Both the position numbers and the translations under genes were made by a program. DNA of 64,000 bases from Epsilonproteobacteria bacterium tcs-49 (GTDB taxonomy: Bacteria; Campylobacterota; Campylobacteria; Campylobacterales; Sulfurovaceae). Below are positions 9,910 to 19,286 of this stretch, in pieces. The stretch spans positions 310,001 to 374,000 of the forward strand of contig LLYS01000001.1 of the NCBI GenBank assembly GCA_002049495.1, given 5' to 3'. The notes beneath the pieces are model-generated. The model was not told the DNA's origin. It did not search any database and saw nothing but the letters and a program-made list of their open reading frames with translations. How positions within the stretch are numbered: the first letter of the stretch is position 1; each line of letters opens with the position of its first letter.

Positions 9910-10235
9910 AAGGGTTCGCGACCATAAAAGGGTCCGCGACCTTTAATAAACTGTACAGGAGATCACAAAGTTGGCACACGCCCTATTTTGTGATCTTTTA
10001 TAACAGCAAAGCTACAACGCAGATCGGTTTTGTCGCCAGTAAAAAGATCGGTAACGCCGTGGCAAGAAATCGAGCCAAACGCATTTTGCGCGCGCATTTT
10101 ATAGAGGTTTCCCCTCATCTGAAGGAGGGAAGTTTCATCTTTGTCGCCAAAAAAGAGCTGCTTGAATGCAGTTACACACAACGGAAAAAACAGTTTGAAA
10201 ATGCATTGAAAAAGCTTCAAGCATTGCAAAATTAG
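9897..10235 (+). CDS. rnpA: Ribonuclease P protein component, unusual start
   Basis: RnpA assists the RNase P RNA in maturing tRNA 5' ends. The signature [20 protein letters not shown] is complete. The only ordinary start codon is GTG at 9990, giving 81 residues and losing the conserved N-terminal strand. The same frame is open from 9891 and translates to a good RnpA N-terminus ([20 protein letters not shown]). I therefore place the start at ATT 9897 or ATC 9900, inside the end of rpmH and about 9 bases after an AAAGG. The coordinate is uncertain; a start at 9990 or CTG 9951 is possible. Confidence 0.75.
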   Translation: MISLKGFATIKGSATFNKLYRRSQSWHTPYFVIFYNSKATTQIGFVASKKIGNAVARNRAKRILRAHFIEVSPHLKEGSFIFVAKKELLECSYTQRKKQFENALKKLQALQN

Positions 10236-10252
10236 TATTCAAGGACACTCAA

Positions 10253-11845
10253 TTGGATAAGTTAGACACGCAGAAAAGATTTTTGATCGCAACGGTTCTA
10301 TCCCTGCTGGTTTTTATAGGTTACGACTACTTTTTTATGCCCAAGCAGCAGCCAAGCCAGGAAACGGCCGCAAAACAGACCCAAAAAGTTGCCAACCAAG
10401 CCCCCCAGGAAGTGCAAGCCACTCCCGATGAAGCCCCCAAAAAGCAAGAGAGCGCGACCAACACCGCACCCCAAAGCACTACGACGCTGGATAAAACCCT
10501 TGCTACCGTTCATTCTACAAACTTTACCATGGAGCTGGACCAGTTGGCCCGAATTAAACAGATTACGCTGCTGGAGAGCCAGTACCACGATGAAGACGGC
10601 GCGTCTTTAAAGCTTCTGGGCGAAAACAAGATCAAACCCCTCGAAGTACGCTACAGCAACGCCGATTTGAACACCGCCGCGTTTAAAACCCCTTTTACGG
10701 CCGATAAAAGCGAAATCGACGTCAGTAACGGCGCGCAAACGATCACTTTTACGCAAACGCTGCCCAACGATACGACCGTTAACAAAAAGATCACCTTTTA
10801 TCCCGACGGGCACTATGATGTGGATATCTCGCTGAACAAAGAGGAAAAGTTTTTCCTCACTCCCGGGGACAAACCGGTCCTTGCCGTAGACGGCTTTGCG
10901 GTGCACGGCGCACTAGTACGCACCACGGACGAAATCCTGACCACTATCGAATCCGGAGAAGCGGAAGGAACGGAGAAATTCAGCAAAGTCAACATCGCTT
11001 CGGCATTTTCCAAATACTACGCGACGCTGCTGTATGATTTTGAAAAACCGCGCTCCGTTTCCGTCATCGCTGAAAACGAAGATCCCGTTTTGTTCGTAAA
11101 CGCCGATAAAAGCCTTGAGATTTCGGGTTATATCGGTCCCAAAGATTACTCCAAGCTGGCATCTATCCACGAGAAACTCACCGATGCGATCGAATACGGT
11201 TTCTTTACCTTTATCTCCGCGCCCATCTTCAAAGTCCTTATGTATATCCACGGCGTCGTGGGCAACTGGGGTTGGGCGATCGTAGTCTTGACCATCTTTA
11301 TCCGCCTGATCCTTTTCCCTTTGACGCACAAGGGGATGACATCGATGCAAAAGCTCAAAGATCTTTCGCCCCGGATCAAACAGATCCAGCAAAAGTACAA
11401 GGGCGACCCGCAAAAGATGAACGCGCACATGATGGATTTTTACAAAAAGCACAAGGTCAACCCCATGGGCGGTTGTTTGCCGCTGCTTCTGCAGATCCCT
11501 GTATTTTTTGCGATCTACCGCGTACTGATCAACGCCATCGAACTTAAGGGCGCGGATTGGATTTTGTGGATCAACGATCTGTCTTTAATGGATCCCTACT
11601 TCGTACTGCCTATCTTGATGGGTGCGAGTATGTGGTTCCAGCAAAAGATTTCACCCAACAACTTTACCGATCCCATGCAAAAGAAAATCTTTGAGTGGCT
11701 CCCCGTGATCTTTACGCTCTTTTTTATCACGTTCCCGGCTGGATTGGTTCTTTACTGGCTTGTCAACAACCTCTTCTCCATCGCGCAGCAATGGATAATC
11801 AACAAGCAGTTTGAAGCAAAAAGGCAAAAGCATGCTCAAAGTTGA
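10253..11845 (+). CDS. yidC: Membrane protein insertase YidC
   Basis: A 530-residue insertase placing proteins into the inner membrane with or without SecYEG. The first membrane segment is at about residues 8-24. A Gln/Pro/Thr-rich linker and the periplasmic beta domain (residues 85-320) follow. The conserved C-terminal insertase core begins at IHGVVGNWGWAIVVLTIFIR, with MNAHMMDFYKKHKVNPMGGC and LPAGLVLYW-like FPAGLVLYWLVNN. The start is TTG at 10253, only 17 bases after rnpA, so no yidD gene lies between them. It overlaps jag by 14 bases. Confidence 0.96.
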   Translation: MDKLDTQKRFLIATVLSLLVFIGYDYFFMPKQQPSQETAAKQTQKVANQAPQEVQATPDEAPKKQESATNTAPQSTTTLDKTLATVHSTNFTMELDQLARIKQITLLESQYHDEDGASLKLLGENKIKPLEVRYSNADLNTAAFKTPFTADKSEIDVSNGAQTITFTQTLPNDTTVNKKITFYPDGHYDVDISLNKEEKFFLTPGDKPVLAVDGFAVHGALVRTTDEILTTIESGEAEGTEKFSKVNIASAFSKYYATLLYDFEKPRSVSVIAENEDPVLFVNADKSLEISGYIGPKDYSKLASIHEKLTDAIEYGFFTFISAPIFKVLMYIHGVVGNWGWAIVVLTIFIRLILFPLTHKGMTSMQKLKDLSPRIKQIQQKYKGDPQKMNAHMMDFYKKHKVNPMGGCLPLLLQIPVFFAIYRVLINAIELKGADWILWINDLSLMDPYFVLPILMGASMWFQQKISPNNFTDPMQKKIFEWLPVIFTLFFITFPAGLVLYWLVNNLFSIAQQWIINKQFEAKRQKHAQS

Positions 11846-12641
11846 AGCGCAAACGCTAGAGGAAGCTTACACGAAAGCTTCGGCCGAACTTGAATGCTCT
11901 ATCACGGAGCTTCAGTTCGAGATCGTCCAGCACCCCAAGCCCGGTTTTTTGGGACTGTTTAAAAAAACCGCGATCATCATCGCCAGTTGTAAACAGATCC
12001 CCAAAGAGACCGAACCCCAAGCCCCCTCTAAGCCCGCTTCCCACAAACAGAAACAGCCCAAACCATCCAAACCCAAACCCCGCGAACGCCAAAAACCCAG
12101 AACAGAAAAACCCAAAGCCAAAAAATCCGCCTTTGACGATACGCAGATTATCGACAGTTTTTACGACAGCGATTCCCGAGAAGACGACGGGACGATCGAA
12201 GAGATCGATGAGAAGATACGCAACCTCTTTGACAACATCTGTTTTGACCTGGACAGCATCAAAGTCACCATGCTCGATGAAAAAACGGTCTATATCAATA
12301 TCCAGGGCAAAGACGCCGCGCTGCTTATCGGCAAGGAGGGGTACCGCTACAAAGCGCTTTCGTATATGCTGTTTAACTGGATCAACGCCAAATACGGCCT
12401 CAGTACGAGATTGGAGATCGCGGAGTTTTTGGTTTCGCAAGAGAAGATGATCGCCAACTATATCCGCCCCGTCGTCGCGCAGGTGGAAAAATCCGGACGA
12501 GCGCAAACCAAACCCCTGGACGGTATTTTGGTCCAGATTGCGGTCAAACAGCTGCGCGAACACTTCCCCGGCAAGTATGTCGGCATCAAGACCAACAGTT
12601 TTGATGAAAAGTATATCATCATCAATGACTTCAAAAAATAG
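11832..12641 (+). CDS. jag: Jag/KhpB family RNA-binding protein
   Basis: A 269-residue protein with three parts. The Jag-N domain covers residues 1-50 (LKVEAQTLEEAY, PGFLGLFKK). A Lys/Pro-rich linker covers about 55-105. KH and R3H domains form the C-terminal half, with KH loop LIGKEGYRYKALSYML. The start at ATG 11832 is where the Jag-N domain begins and lies inside the yidC end. The family binds RNA and is linked to envelope and division control in other bacteria. Its end overlaps the mnmE start by 17 bases. Confidence 0.9.
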   Translation: MLKVEAQTLEEAYTKASAELECSITELQFEIVQHPKPGFLGLFKKTAIIIASCKQIPKETEPQAPSKPASHKQKQPKPSKPKPRERQKPRTEKPKAKKSAFDDTQIIDSFYDSDSREDDGTIEEIDEKIRNLFDNICFDLDSIKVTMLDEKTVYINIQGKDAALLIGKEGYRYKALSYMLFNWINAKYGLSTRLEIAEFLVSQEKMIANYIRPVVAQVEKSGRAQTKPLDGILVQIAVKQLREHFPGKYVGIKTNSFDEKYIIINDFKK

Positions 12642-13971
12642 CACCATCGCCGCGATTGCCACGGCAAGCGGCGTCGCTTCCATAGCCATCGTCCGCGTCA
12701 GCGGCGGCAGGGCACTGCATATCGCCCGAACGCTGAGCAAAAAAGAGCGCTTCACTCCCCGCTACGCCCATCTTGCTACCCTTTACGATACCCACGACGA
12801 TCCCATCGACCAGGCGATCATTCTTTATTTTCAAGCGCCGCTGAGCTTTACCGGTGAGGATGTGGTGGAGTTCCAATGCCACGGCGGCCAGGTGGTAGCG
12901 ACACAGGTACTTGAAAGCGTCCTCGCCGCCGGCGCTTCGCTCGCCCAGCCCGGAGAGTTCAGCAAACGCGCCTTTTTAAACGGCAAGATCGATCTGAGCA
13001 AAGCCGAAGCGATCGCCAAACTGATCGAGTCAAAAAGCTTCGATGCCGCAAAGATCTTGACAAAGCAACTTAAAGGCGAACTGCAGGACTTTGTGGCCGA
13101 GTCCAGAGAGCAGCTGCTCACCGCGCTGGCGTATTCGGAAGTCAGTATCGACTACGCCGAGGAGGATCTGCCCAAAGATCTCAAAGACAACCTTACCCAA
13201 AAGCTGCAAAGTCTCTCTGAGCTTTTGGAAAAGATCGTCGATTCCAGCCGCAGGCGGCGCGGTTTGATCGAAGGTTTTAAAGTCTCCATCATCGGCAAAC
13301 CCAACGTGGGGAAAAGTTCGCTGCTTAACGCGATGCTAAGCTACAACCGCGCCATCGTCAGCGATATCGCAGGCACCACCAGAGACACCATAGAGGAGCA
13401 GCTGCGCATCGGTACGCATCTTGTACGTATCGTCGATACGGCAGGGATCCGCAACTCCGAAGAGATGATCGAAAAACTGGGGATCGAGAAATCCCTCGAA
13501 GCGGCAAAAGACGCCGACATCGTTTTGGCGCTTTTTGACGGATCCAAACCCTTTGAAAGCGATGACGCCGTGATCGTGGAGATGCTGCAAAATACCGACA
13601 AACAGTGCGTGGTAGCGGTCAATAAAAGCGACCTGCCCCAAAAACTCGAAGCCCGAGCGATCCAAGGTTTTGAGCCGCTGTTTATCAGCACCAAAGGCTC
13701 CTTTAGCGCCGTTATCGACAAAATGCAGGAGTTTTTGGATCAAGCGGGTCTGGATGAGGAGATCATGCTCACCTCCAAACGCCAGCTTGACGCAGTGGAG
13801 CAGGCGAAGGAGCAGATTGACGCCGCGCTTGTGCCGCTGCAAAACGAGGAGCTGGAGTTTTTCAGCTACCACCTACAGCAAGCCGTAGAGCAGATCAGCT
13901 CCATCTCCACTCCTTTTAACAGTGAAGAGGTGCTGGATAAAATGTTTGGAGAGTTTTGTTTGGGCAAATAG
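12625..13971 (+). CDS. mnmE: tRNA modification GTPase MnmE
   Basis: A 448-residue GTPase that with MnmG modifies the wobble uridine of several tRNAs. The N-terminal formyl-THF-binding domain has PGEFSKRAFLNGKIDLSKAE. The G domain has G1 GKPNVGKSS, GTTRDT, DTAGIR and NKSD. The protein ends with the family's C-terminal CxGK motif (C445-K448). The start is ATG 12625, inside the jag 3' end, where the characteristic TIAAIATASG sequence begins. Longer forms in this frame run into jag and are not family-like. Confidence 0.96.
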   Translation: MTSKNSTIAAIATASGVASIAIVRVSGGRALHIARTLSKKERFTPRYAHLATLYDTHDDPIDQAIILYFQAPLSFTGEDVVEFQCHGGQVVATQVLESVLAAGASLAQPGEFSKRAFLNGKIDLSKAEAIAKLIESKSFDAAKILTKQLKGELQDFVAESREQLLTALAYSEVSIDYAEEDLPKDLKDNLTQKLQSLSELLEKIVDSSRRRRGLIEGFKVSIIGKPNVGKSSLLNAMLSYNRAIVSDIAGTTRDTIEEQLRIGTHLVRIVDTAGIRNSEEMIEKLGIEKSLEAAKDADIVLALFDGSKPFESDDAVIVEMLQNTDKQCVVAVNKSDLPQKLEARAIQGFEPLFISTKGSFSAVIDKMQEFLDQAGLDEEIMLTSKRQLDAVEQAKEQIDAALVPLQNEELEFFSYHLQQAVEQISSISTPFNSEEVLDKMFGEFCLGK

Positions 13972-14024
13972 TAACAACCCGTAATCGGAGGGTACTTTTC
14001 AGGAAAATGTATATCTTTTTTCGA

Positions 14025-14030
14025 TAAAAT
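14025..14030 (+). promoter_or_regulatory. Possible -10 box for DAHP synthase
   Basis: TAAAAT within TCGATAAAATC lies 46 bases before the chosen start at 14077, in the 105-base gap after mnmE. No -35 box is clear. Confidence 0.35.
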
Positions 14031-14076
14031 CTTCCAATTTCCAATAATTATAATGAATAGAGATAAAGGTTTAATA

Positions 14077-15423
14077 ATGAGTAGTTGGAATCCTAGCAGT
14101 TGGAGAGATTTTCCAATAAAACAGCAACCACAATATCAAGATCAACAGATGCTCAAGCGCGTCGAAGAGGAGCTTGGCAGCTATCCGCCGCTTATTTTCG
14201 CGGAGGAAGCCAGACGGTTAAAAGAAAACCTCGCGCAAGTATGCAAAGGGGACGCTTTCTTACTCCAGGGCGGCGACTGCGCGGAGAGTTTTTCCGCCTT
14301 TAACGGCGACAACATCAAATCGCTTTTTAAAGTCTTGATGCAGATGGCGGTGGTGATGACCTTCAGCGGCGGCAAACCCGTGGTCAAAGTCGGCCGTATC
14401 GCCGGACAGTTTGCCAAACCCAGAAGTTCGGACTTTGAAAAGGTAAACGGGCAGGAGTTGCCAAGCTACAGAGGCGACATCATCAACGACATCGCCTTTG
14501 AGGAGATAGCCAGAGAGCCAAACCCCAAAAAACTGCTTAAAGCGTACAACCAAAGCGCGGCTACGCTGAATCTGCTGCGCGCTTTTGCCAGAGGCGGGAT
14601 GGCCGATCTGAATAAGGTACATACGTGGAACCAGGACTTTTTAAAAGACCACTCTTTGGGACAGAAGTATGAAGATATCGCCACCAAGATCGAAGAAGCC
14701 CTGCGCTTTATGAAATCCTGCGGCATCACCGCGGACAATACGCCCGCTATCGCCCAGACGGTGCTTTATACCTCCCACGAAGCTTTGCTGCTTAACTACG
14801 AAGAAGCGCTGACCAGACGTGACAGCCTCACGGGCGAGTGGTATGACTGTTCGGCACATATGCTCTGGATCGGGGACCGCACCAGAGACTTAAACGAAGC
14901 GCACGTGGAGTATTTCAGAGGGATCAAAAACCCCATCGGCTGTAAAGTGGGACCGAGTATGGAACCCGATGAGCTCCTGCAGCTCATCGACAAACTCAAC
15001 CCCGAAAACGAGCCGGGTCGCCTCAACCTCATCGTACGGATGGGTGCGGATAAGGTCGCAGAAAAATTCCCCCCGCTGCTTCGCAAGGTTAAAGAAGCGG
15101 GCAAAAACGTGGTATGGAGCTGTGATCCGATGCACGGCAATACCATCAAAACCGATACGGGATACAAAACCAGAGAGTTTGAAAACATCCTCAGCGAAGT
15201 GAAGCAGTTTTTCCAAATCCACAAAGCCGAAGGCACGGTTGCCGGCGGTATCCACCTGGAGATGACGGGGCAAAACGTCACCGAGTGTACGGGCAGCCAA
15301 AGTAGCCAGATCACCGCGGACGGACTGTCTGACCGATACCACACCCAGTGTGACCCCAGACTCAACGCCGACCAGGCGCTGGAGCTTTCTTTTATGATCG
15401 CGGAAACCTTCAAAGAAGCGTAA
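14077..15423 (+). CDS. 3-deoxy-7-phosphoheptulonate (DAHP) synthase, class II
   Basis: A 448-residue enzyme condensing phosphoenolpyruvate and erythrose 4-phosphate, the first step of the shikimate pathway. It is the plant/class II type: [15 protein letters not shown] at the start, [24 protein letters not shown], then WSCDPMHGN and [17 protein letters not shown]. The start ATG 14077 fits the family; an in-frame ATG at 14053 is less likely. It is monocistronic in appearance and convergent with the sirtuin gene. With aroE, trpE and tyrA it adds to an aromatic amino-acid set in this window. Confidence 0.95.
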   Translation: MSSWNPSSWRDFPIKQQPQYQDQQMLKRVEEELGSYPPLIFAEEARRLKENLAQVCKGDAFLLQGGDCAESFSAFNGDNIKSLFKVLMQMAVVMTFSGGKPVVKVGRIAGQFAKPRSSDFEKVNGQELPSYRGDIINDIAFEEIAREPNPKKLLKAYNQSAATLNLLRAFARGGMADLNKVHTWNQDFLKDHSLGQKYEDIATKIEEALRFMKSCGITADNTPAIAQTVLYTSHEALLLNYEEALTRRDSLTGEWYDCSAHMLWIGDRTRDLNEAHVEYFRGIKNPIGCKVGPSMEPDELLQLIDKLNPENEPGRLNLIVRMGADKVAEKFPPLLRKVKEAGKNVVWSCDPMHGNTIKTDTGYKTREFENILSEVKQFFQIHKAEGTVAGGIHLEMTGQNVTECTGSQSSQITADGLSDRYHTQCDPRLNADQALELSFMIAETFKEA

Positions 15424-15430
15424 CTGCGGC

Positions 15431-15450
15431 CAAGGGGGCTATTCCCCTTG
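15431..15450. terminator. Stem-loop between convergent genes
   Basis: CAAGGGG (15431-15437) pairs with CCCCTTG (15444-15450) around a six-base loop, right between the DAHP synthase stop and the sirtuin stop. It could end transcription from both sides, though no strong T-run follows. Confidence 0.5.
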
Positions 15451-16137
15451 CAGGTACTTTCTGCAATCCTCTACGATCTCATCCACCGCCTCGGTGGCTT
15501 TTTTATACAGCACTTTTGAGTAAAATTTATCGTTTATCGCCACACTTGGTTCCAGATTGTTCAAGATGGAGTAATCGCAAAACGCCGCGATGGTATCGGT
15601 GCCGATGACGTTGCCGCTGCTGCCCATAACCACAAATACTTCGCAATCCTGTATCTCTCGGTTGAGCGTTTCATACATGGGCGCGGCTTCGCCGAAAAAG
15701 ACGATATCGGGGCGCAGCAAACCGCCGCAACCTTCACACCCCGCGCCGCGGTCTTGCTTTGTATACCCTATCTCAAAACGGCTTTCACAGCTTTGGCAGC
15801 GCAGGTTGGGCAAAAAACCGTGCAGATGCACCACGTCGCGGCAACCCGCGCGTTCAAACAGGTCATCGACGTTTTGCGTGATCACCGCCACCTCGTCCGG
15901 ATACCCGTTTTTTAACTCCGCAATCGCTTCGTGGGCGTAGTTGGGCCGTTTCTGTGCCAGCTCCGTACGCCGCTTGTCGTAAAACTCCAAAGTCATTTCA
16001 CGGTTGCTTTCCAGACACCCCGCGCTGCACACATCCTCGATACGGTAGCGCTCCCACAACCCGCCGCTGTCGCGAAAGGTGGAGATACCGCTTTCGGCGC
16101 TGATACCCGCGCCGCTGAAGATGATGATTTTAGCCAT
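15439..16137 (-). CDS. cobB: NAD-dependent protein deacylase, sirtuin
   Basis: A 232-residue Sir2-family enzyme removing acyl groups from lysine with NAD. It shows the NAD motif FSGAGISAESGISTFRD, the TQNVDDLFERAG motif, the catalytic HLHG histidine segment, and a four-cysteine zinc site (CQSC then CEGC). The start ATG 16137 puts the Rossmann motif at the N-terminus as in the family; upstream residues to 16209 look non-coding. The class is CobB-like. It is followed upstream by YaiI. Confidence 0.92.
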   Translation of the reverse strand: MAKIIIFSGAGISAESGISTFRDSGGLWERYRIEDVCSAGCLESNREMTLEFYDKRRTELAQKRPNYAHEAIAELKNGYPDEVAVITQNVDDLFERAGCRDVVHLHGFLPNLRCQSCESRFEIGYTKQDRGAGCEGCGGLLRPDIVFFGEAAPMYETLNREIQDCEVFVVMGSSGNVIGTDTIAAFCDYSILNNLEPSVAINDKFYSKVLYKKATEAVDEIVEDCRKYLQGE

Positions 16138-16156
16138 GGATACTCCTTTAGCGGTT

Positions 16157-16603
16157 TTACGAATTCTTCTGCAAAAAGGCGTTGAAGCTGTTTGAAAAGT
16201 TGCGCGCATCCTTTTGCGTATACGCCGCGGGACCTTTGGTCACCTCTCCGCTTTCTCGAAGCTCCTCCATCAGGTTGCGCATGGCAAGGTATTGCTTGAT
16301 ATTGTCTTTGCTGTAAAGTTCGCCTCGGTGGTCGATGGCGTGGGCGTTTTTGGTTATCACCCGGTCGGCCAGCGGGATATCCGCGGTGATGACCAGATCC
16401 CCCGGTGCCACCAGTTCGACGATCCGGTGGTCGGCTTCGTCGGCGCCCTCCCCGACGATTTGGTACTCGATCGTCGCACTTTTGCCGATGTTTATCTTCT
16501 TATTGGATACGACGACCGTCGGCAGTTTTCGTTTCTCTATCGCTTTATGTACGATGGGTTTGAGCATATTGACAAACGCGTCCCCGTCGATAAACAGCGT
16601 CAT
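16157..16603 (-). CDS. YaiI/YqxD family protein (DUF188)
   Basis: A 148-residue protein of the UPF0178 family with a PIN-like fold. Visible motifs are FIDGDAFVNMLKPIV at the start, GADEADHRIVELVAPGDLVITADIPLA and HRGELYSKDNI. Acidic residues in these motifs suggest a metal site and possible nuclease activity, but no activity is established that I know of. Its start overlaps the YwbE stop by 4 bases, so the two are co-translated. Confidence 0.88.
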   Translation of the reverse strand: MTLFIDGDAFVNMLKPIVHKAIEKRKLPTVVVSNKKINIGKSATIEYQIVGEGADEADHRIVELVAPGDLVITADIPLADRVITKNAHAIDHRGELYSKDNIKQYLAMRNLMEELRESGEVTKGPAAYTQKDARNFSNSFNAFLQKNS

Positions 16604-16791
16604 AGGATCTTTTGCACCCGCCCTACCCGGTTATCGGTAAGGCGCACCTTGATCCCGTGGGGATGGGTCGGGGAGTTGGTGAGGATATCCTTGACCACCC
16701 CCTCGCTCAATCTGCCGCTTCGTTGATCTTTTTTCAAAACGATCGCGACTTTTTGCCCGCTTTTGATATTTTTTCTCTGCTTAGGGTCCAT
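16600..16791 (-). CDS. YwbE family small protein
   Basis: A 63-residue protein of the YwbE family (DUF2196). It has the hallmark DILTNSPTHPHGIKVRL near its middle and KSGQKVAIVLKKDQRSG before it, suggesting a small beta-barrel fold. The start at ATG 16791 has an AGAGGA ribosome site at good spacing; a longer start at 16830 is possible but not favoured. The function is unknown. It overlaps the YaiI start by 4 bases. Confidence 0.85.
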   Translation of the reverse strand: MDPKQRKNIKSGQKVAIVLKKDQRSGRLSEGVVKDILTNSPTHPHGIKVRLTDNRVGRVQKIL

Positions 16792-16858
16792 CGGTTTTCC
16801 TCTTTTTTTGTACACTTCCTTTTGCGCCATTATACCACAACGGCTGCTTCAGAACGCC

Positions 16859-17701
16859 TCACAGGGTAATTGAGAGATAATAATCGGCTTCAAAAACCCC
16901 CTCTTTTTGCGCAAAGGGATTGTTGTGGAAAATCGCGAAGGAGGGTTCGGGGGTCGTTTCATATCCGCTTTCTATCAGCCAGATAAAATGGATCCGGTTG
17001 ATAAATTCCAAAAACGCTTCATGCGTCCCTTTGAACGCGAATTTGGCATAAACCCCTTCGGGCATCTCAAATTCCGGAAACGGCCCCCCGGGCAGCTCCG
17101 ACTTGACAATCACCCCCGCCGTATGTTTGCATTTTTGCGGCGGCGTGATCAGAGGGATGTCGTGGTAAAACCCTATCCGCTCATACTCGCTTGTCCCGTT
17201 TACGAGCAGCCAGCTTTCGAGTTTTACCCAAACATCGTGCAAAGAATCGTCATAGCCTTTATGTCTGATATAGCTAACTCGCTTGCCCCCAAACTTGACG
17301 ATACGGGGTTTACTCTTCGTAAAAGCCCCGGCTTTCGAAAAGTGCAAAAAGTTTTGATAACCGCCGGTTCGCCAGGCGGTGGGCGTCATGCCAAAACGCT
17401 GCTTGAAAACACGTATAAAAGCGCCGTGGGAAGTGTACCCGCACATCTTTGCCACATCCGTGATCGTCGAGTTTTTATTAGTAAGCAGCAGCGTGGAGGC
17501 TTTTTTTAACCGTGTTTCCTTGATCGTTTCATAAATGTTTTCCCCAAACTCTTCCCGGAATATCCTCAGCATATGGTATTTACTCGTCCGCGTCATCTCA
17601 CTGAGTTCATCGAGGGTGATATGGGTATCGATATATTTATAAATATAGTGCATGATGCCGTTGACTATCTTTTTGTGTTTTTGGACCGTGGCTTTTTTCA
17701 T
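16859..17701 (-). CDS. AraC-family regulator with GyrI-like ligand domain
   Basis: A 280-residue regulator. An N-terminal AraC helix-turn-helix pair (THITLDELSEMTRTSKYHML, then ITDVAKMCGYTSHGAFIRVF) is fused to a C-terminal GyrI-like small-molecule-binding domain (from about residue 120). This MarA/Rob-type layout usually senses a small ligand. The start at ATG 17701 lies 7 bases after a TATAAT box, with no ribosome site, so the message may be leaderless. An ATG at 17749 would run through the promoter. It is divergent from yitT, a possible target. Confidence 0.85.
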   Translation of the reverse strand: MKKATVQKHKKIVNGIMHYIYKYIDTHITLDELSEMTRTSKYHMLRIFREEFGENIYETIKETRLKKASTLLLTNKNSTITDVAKMCGYTSHGAFIRVFKQRFGMTPTAWRTGGYQNFLHFSKAGAFTKSKPRIVKFGGKRVSYIRHKGYDDSLHDVWVKLESWLLVNGTSEYERIGFYHDIPLITPPQKCKHTAGVIVKSELPGGPFPEFEMPEGVYAKFAFKGTHEAFLEFINRIHFIWLIESGYETTPEPSFAIFHNNPFAQKEGVFEADYYLSITL

Positions 17702-17780
17702 AGTGTTGATTATATAGTTTTTCGCAATATTAGTAAATATATTTAGCAACTACTATGAAGAAAAAAGGATAAAAACCCCC

Positions 17781-17786
17781 TATAAT
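17781..17786 (+). promoter_or_regulatory. -10 box of yitT-type gene
   Basis: A perfect TATAAT lies 22 bases before the ATG at 17809, followed by the ribosome site AAAGGAG. It sits in the divergent region shared with the AraC-family gene. Confidence 0.6.
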
Positions 17787-17808
17787 CACCCATCGACAAA
17801 GGAGATGC

Positions 17809-18642
17809 ATGAAAGAGTTTCAAAATCTGTTTTATATCGTTATCGGTGCGCTGATTCTGGCCTTTTCCACGGTGACCTTTTTAACTCCCAACAACCTCAT
17901 CACCGGGGGAGGCATAGGTATCGCCCAACTTTTTTATACCCTTTTCCCCTCCATTACCCTGGGCATCTGGATAACTCTTATCAGCGTACCCCTGATGCTT
18001 GCGGGGATGACGTTTTTCGGTAAAACTTTTGTGCTAAGAACCCTGCTGGCGATCGGGTTGATCTCGGTTTTCAGCGATCTGTTTCAGGAGGTGCTCCAGT
18101 TGCCAAGGGTTACGGATGAGCCGATTCTCGCGTCTATTTTCGGGGGTTTGCTCATCGGTCTCGGGGTCGGTTTTGTGATGCGCGGCAAATCCTCCACCGG
18201 GGGCACGACGATCCTCGCCGAGATAGTTTCAAACAAAACACGGCATAAAACTTCGGAAATTCTTTTGGCTATCGACGCCGTGACGATGTTTAGCTCCATC
18301 TTTGTGTACAACGATGTGCAAAAGGCCCTTTTTAGTGTCCTGGGCGTGTATGTGGCAACCCGCATCATAGGGCTGCTGCTTTCGGGAAGTCCTTCACAAA
18401 AATCGGTCACCATCTCCTCAAAAAACGCCGAACTGCTTTCCAAAGAGATCGCCGAACATTTGGGAGAACACGGCACCTTGGTAAAGGGCAGGAATCTACT
18501 GCAAAGCGCTAACAGAACCCTCCTTTTTGTCATTGTCGATTTTTCCAAACTGCAACTGCTCAAAGAGATCGTCGGCAAACACGACCAAGACGCGCTCTTG
18601 ATCGTACAGGAAGCATCGGAACTCCACGGCAGGGATTATTAA
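17809..18642 (+). CDS. YitT family membrane protein (DUF161/DUF2179)
   Basis: A 277-residue protein with about five or six membrane segments in the first 190 residues, with GGGIGIAQL, the family motif GKSSTGGTTILAEIV and a soluble DUF2179 domain at the C-terminus (residues about 200-275). The family is widespread and possibly a transporter, but the substrate is unknown. A TATAAT box and an AAAGGAG site precede the start. It is divergent from the AraC-type gene at 16859-17701. Confidence 0.87.
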   Translation: MKEFQNLFYIVIGALILAFSTVTFLTPNNLITGGGIGIAQLFYTLFPSITLGIWITLISVPLMLAGMTFFGKTFVLRTLLAIGLISVFSDLFQEVLQLPRVTDEPILASIFGGLLIGLGVGFVMRGKSSTGGTTILAEIVSNKTRHKTSEILLAIDAVTMFSSIFVYNDVQKALFSVLGVYVATRIIGLLLSGSPSQKSVTISSKNAELLSKEIAEHLGEHGTLVKGRNLLQSANRTLLFVIVDFSKLQLLKEIVGKHDQDALLIVQEASELHGRDY

Positions 18643-18733
18643 CTCCCGGCTTTGGCGGAGGAAAAAATCTGCTTTTTGAAGAATTAGGCAAGGATTTTAC
18701 AAAATTATTCTATTAAAAACTCTTTTTTTTCTT

Positions 18734-18739
18734 TATAAT
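18734..18739 (+). promoter_or_regulatory. Likely -10 box of molybdenum hydroxylase operon
   Basis: A perfect TATAAT lies in the 185-base gap after the YitT gene, 88 bases before the first gene of the operon. The implied leader is about 80 bases. I see no clear riboswitch fold in it. Confidence 0.45.
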
Positions 18740-18827
18740 AGGTATCTATCATAGTATCACTCTCGCAACGCGGCGGATGTCGGACACGCCAACAACGGCA
18801 CGCAAAACAAACGACGGAGGAGTTGTC

Positions 18828-19286
18828 ATGAACAGTATTACAATTAACAATAGATCATTTGACGTAACGGAAATCCCTGAAGATACCCCTTTGCTGTGGG
18901 TTCTTAGAGACTATCTGGACCTTACGGGCACCAAATACGGCTGCGGGGTGGGACAGTGCGGCTCCTGTACGATCCTGCTTGAGGGCAAAGCGGTCCGCAG
19001 CTGCCAAATGCCCCTAAGCAAAGCTTCGGGCAAACGGATCACCACCATCGAAAACGAAGAGGACAGGGAGATCAACCTTTTGCGCAAATACTGGCAGGAA
19101 GAGGATGTGGCGCAGTGCGGCTACTGCCAACCCGGCCAGCTCATAAACGCCGCCGGCTTGCTCAAATCAAACAATACCCCCGGCAGAGAGGAGATCATGC
19201 AAGCCATGGAGGGCAACATCTGTCGATGCGGGACCTACAACCGCATCGAAACGGCTATCTCAAAAGCAGTGGAGGAGTTATCATGA
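18828..19286 (+). CDS. Molybdenum hydroxylase 2Fe-2S subunit (IorA/CoxS type)
   Basis: A 152-residue iron-sulfur subunit passing electrons from the molybdopterin subunit. The plant-type ferredoxin domain binds a cluster through C39, C44, C47 and C59. The helical second domain holds CGYCQPGQL and CRCGTYNRI for the second cluster. The start ATG 18828 has a GGAGG site 5 bases before it; a longer frame from 18777 has none. Its stop overlaps the start of the large subunit as ATGA, so the two are made together. Confidence 0.93.
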   Translation: MNSITINNRSFDVTEIPEDTPLLWVLRDYLDLTGTKYGCGVGQCGSCTILLEGKAVRSCQMPLSKASGKRITTIENEEDREINLLRKYWQEEDVAQCGYCQPGQLINAAGLLKSNNTPGREEIMQAMEGNICRCGTYNRIETAISKAVEELS

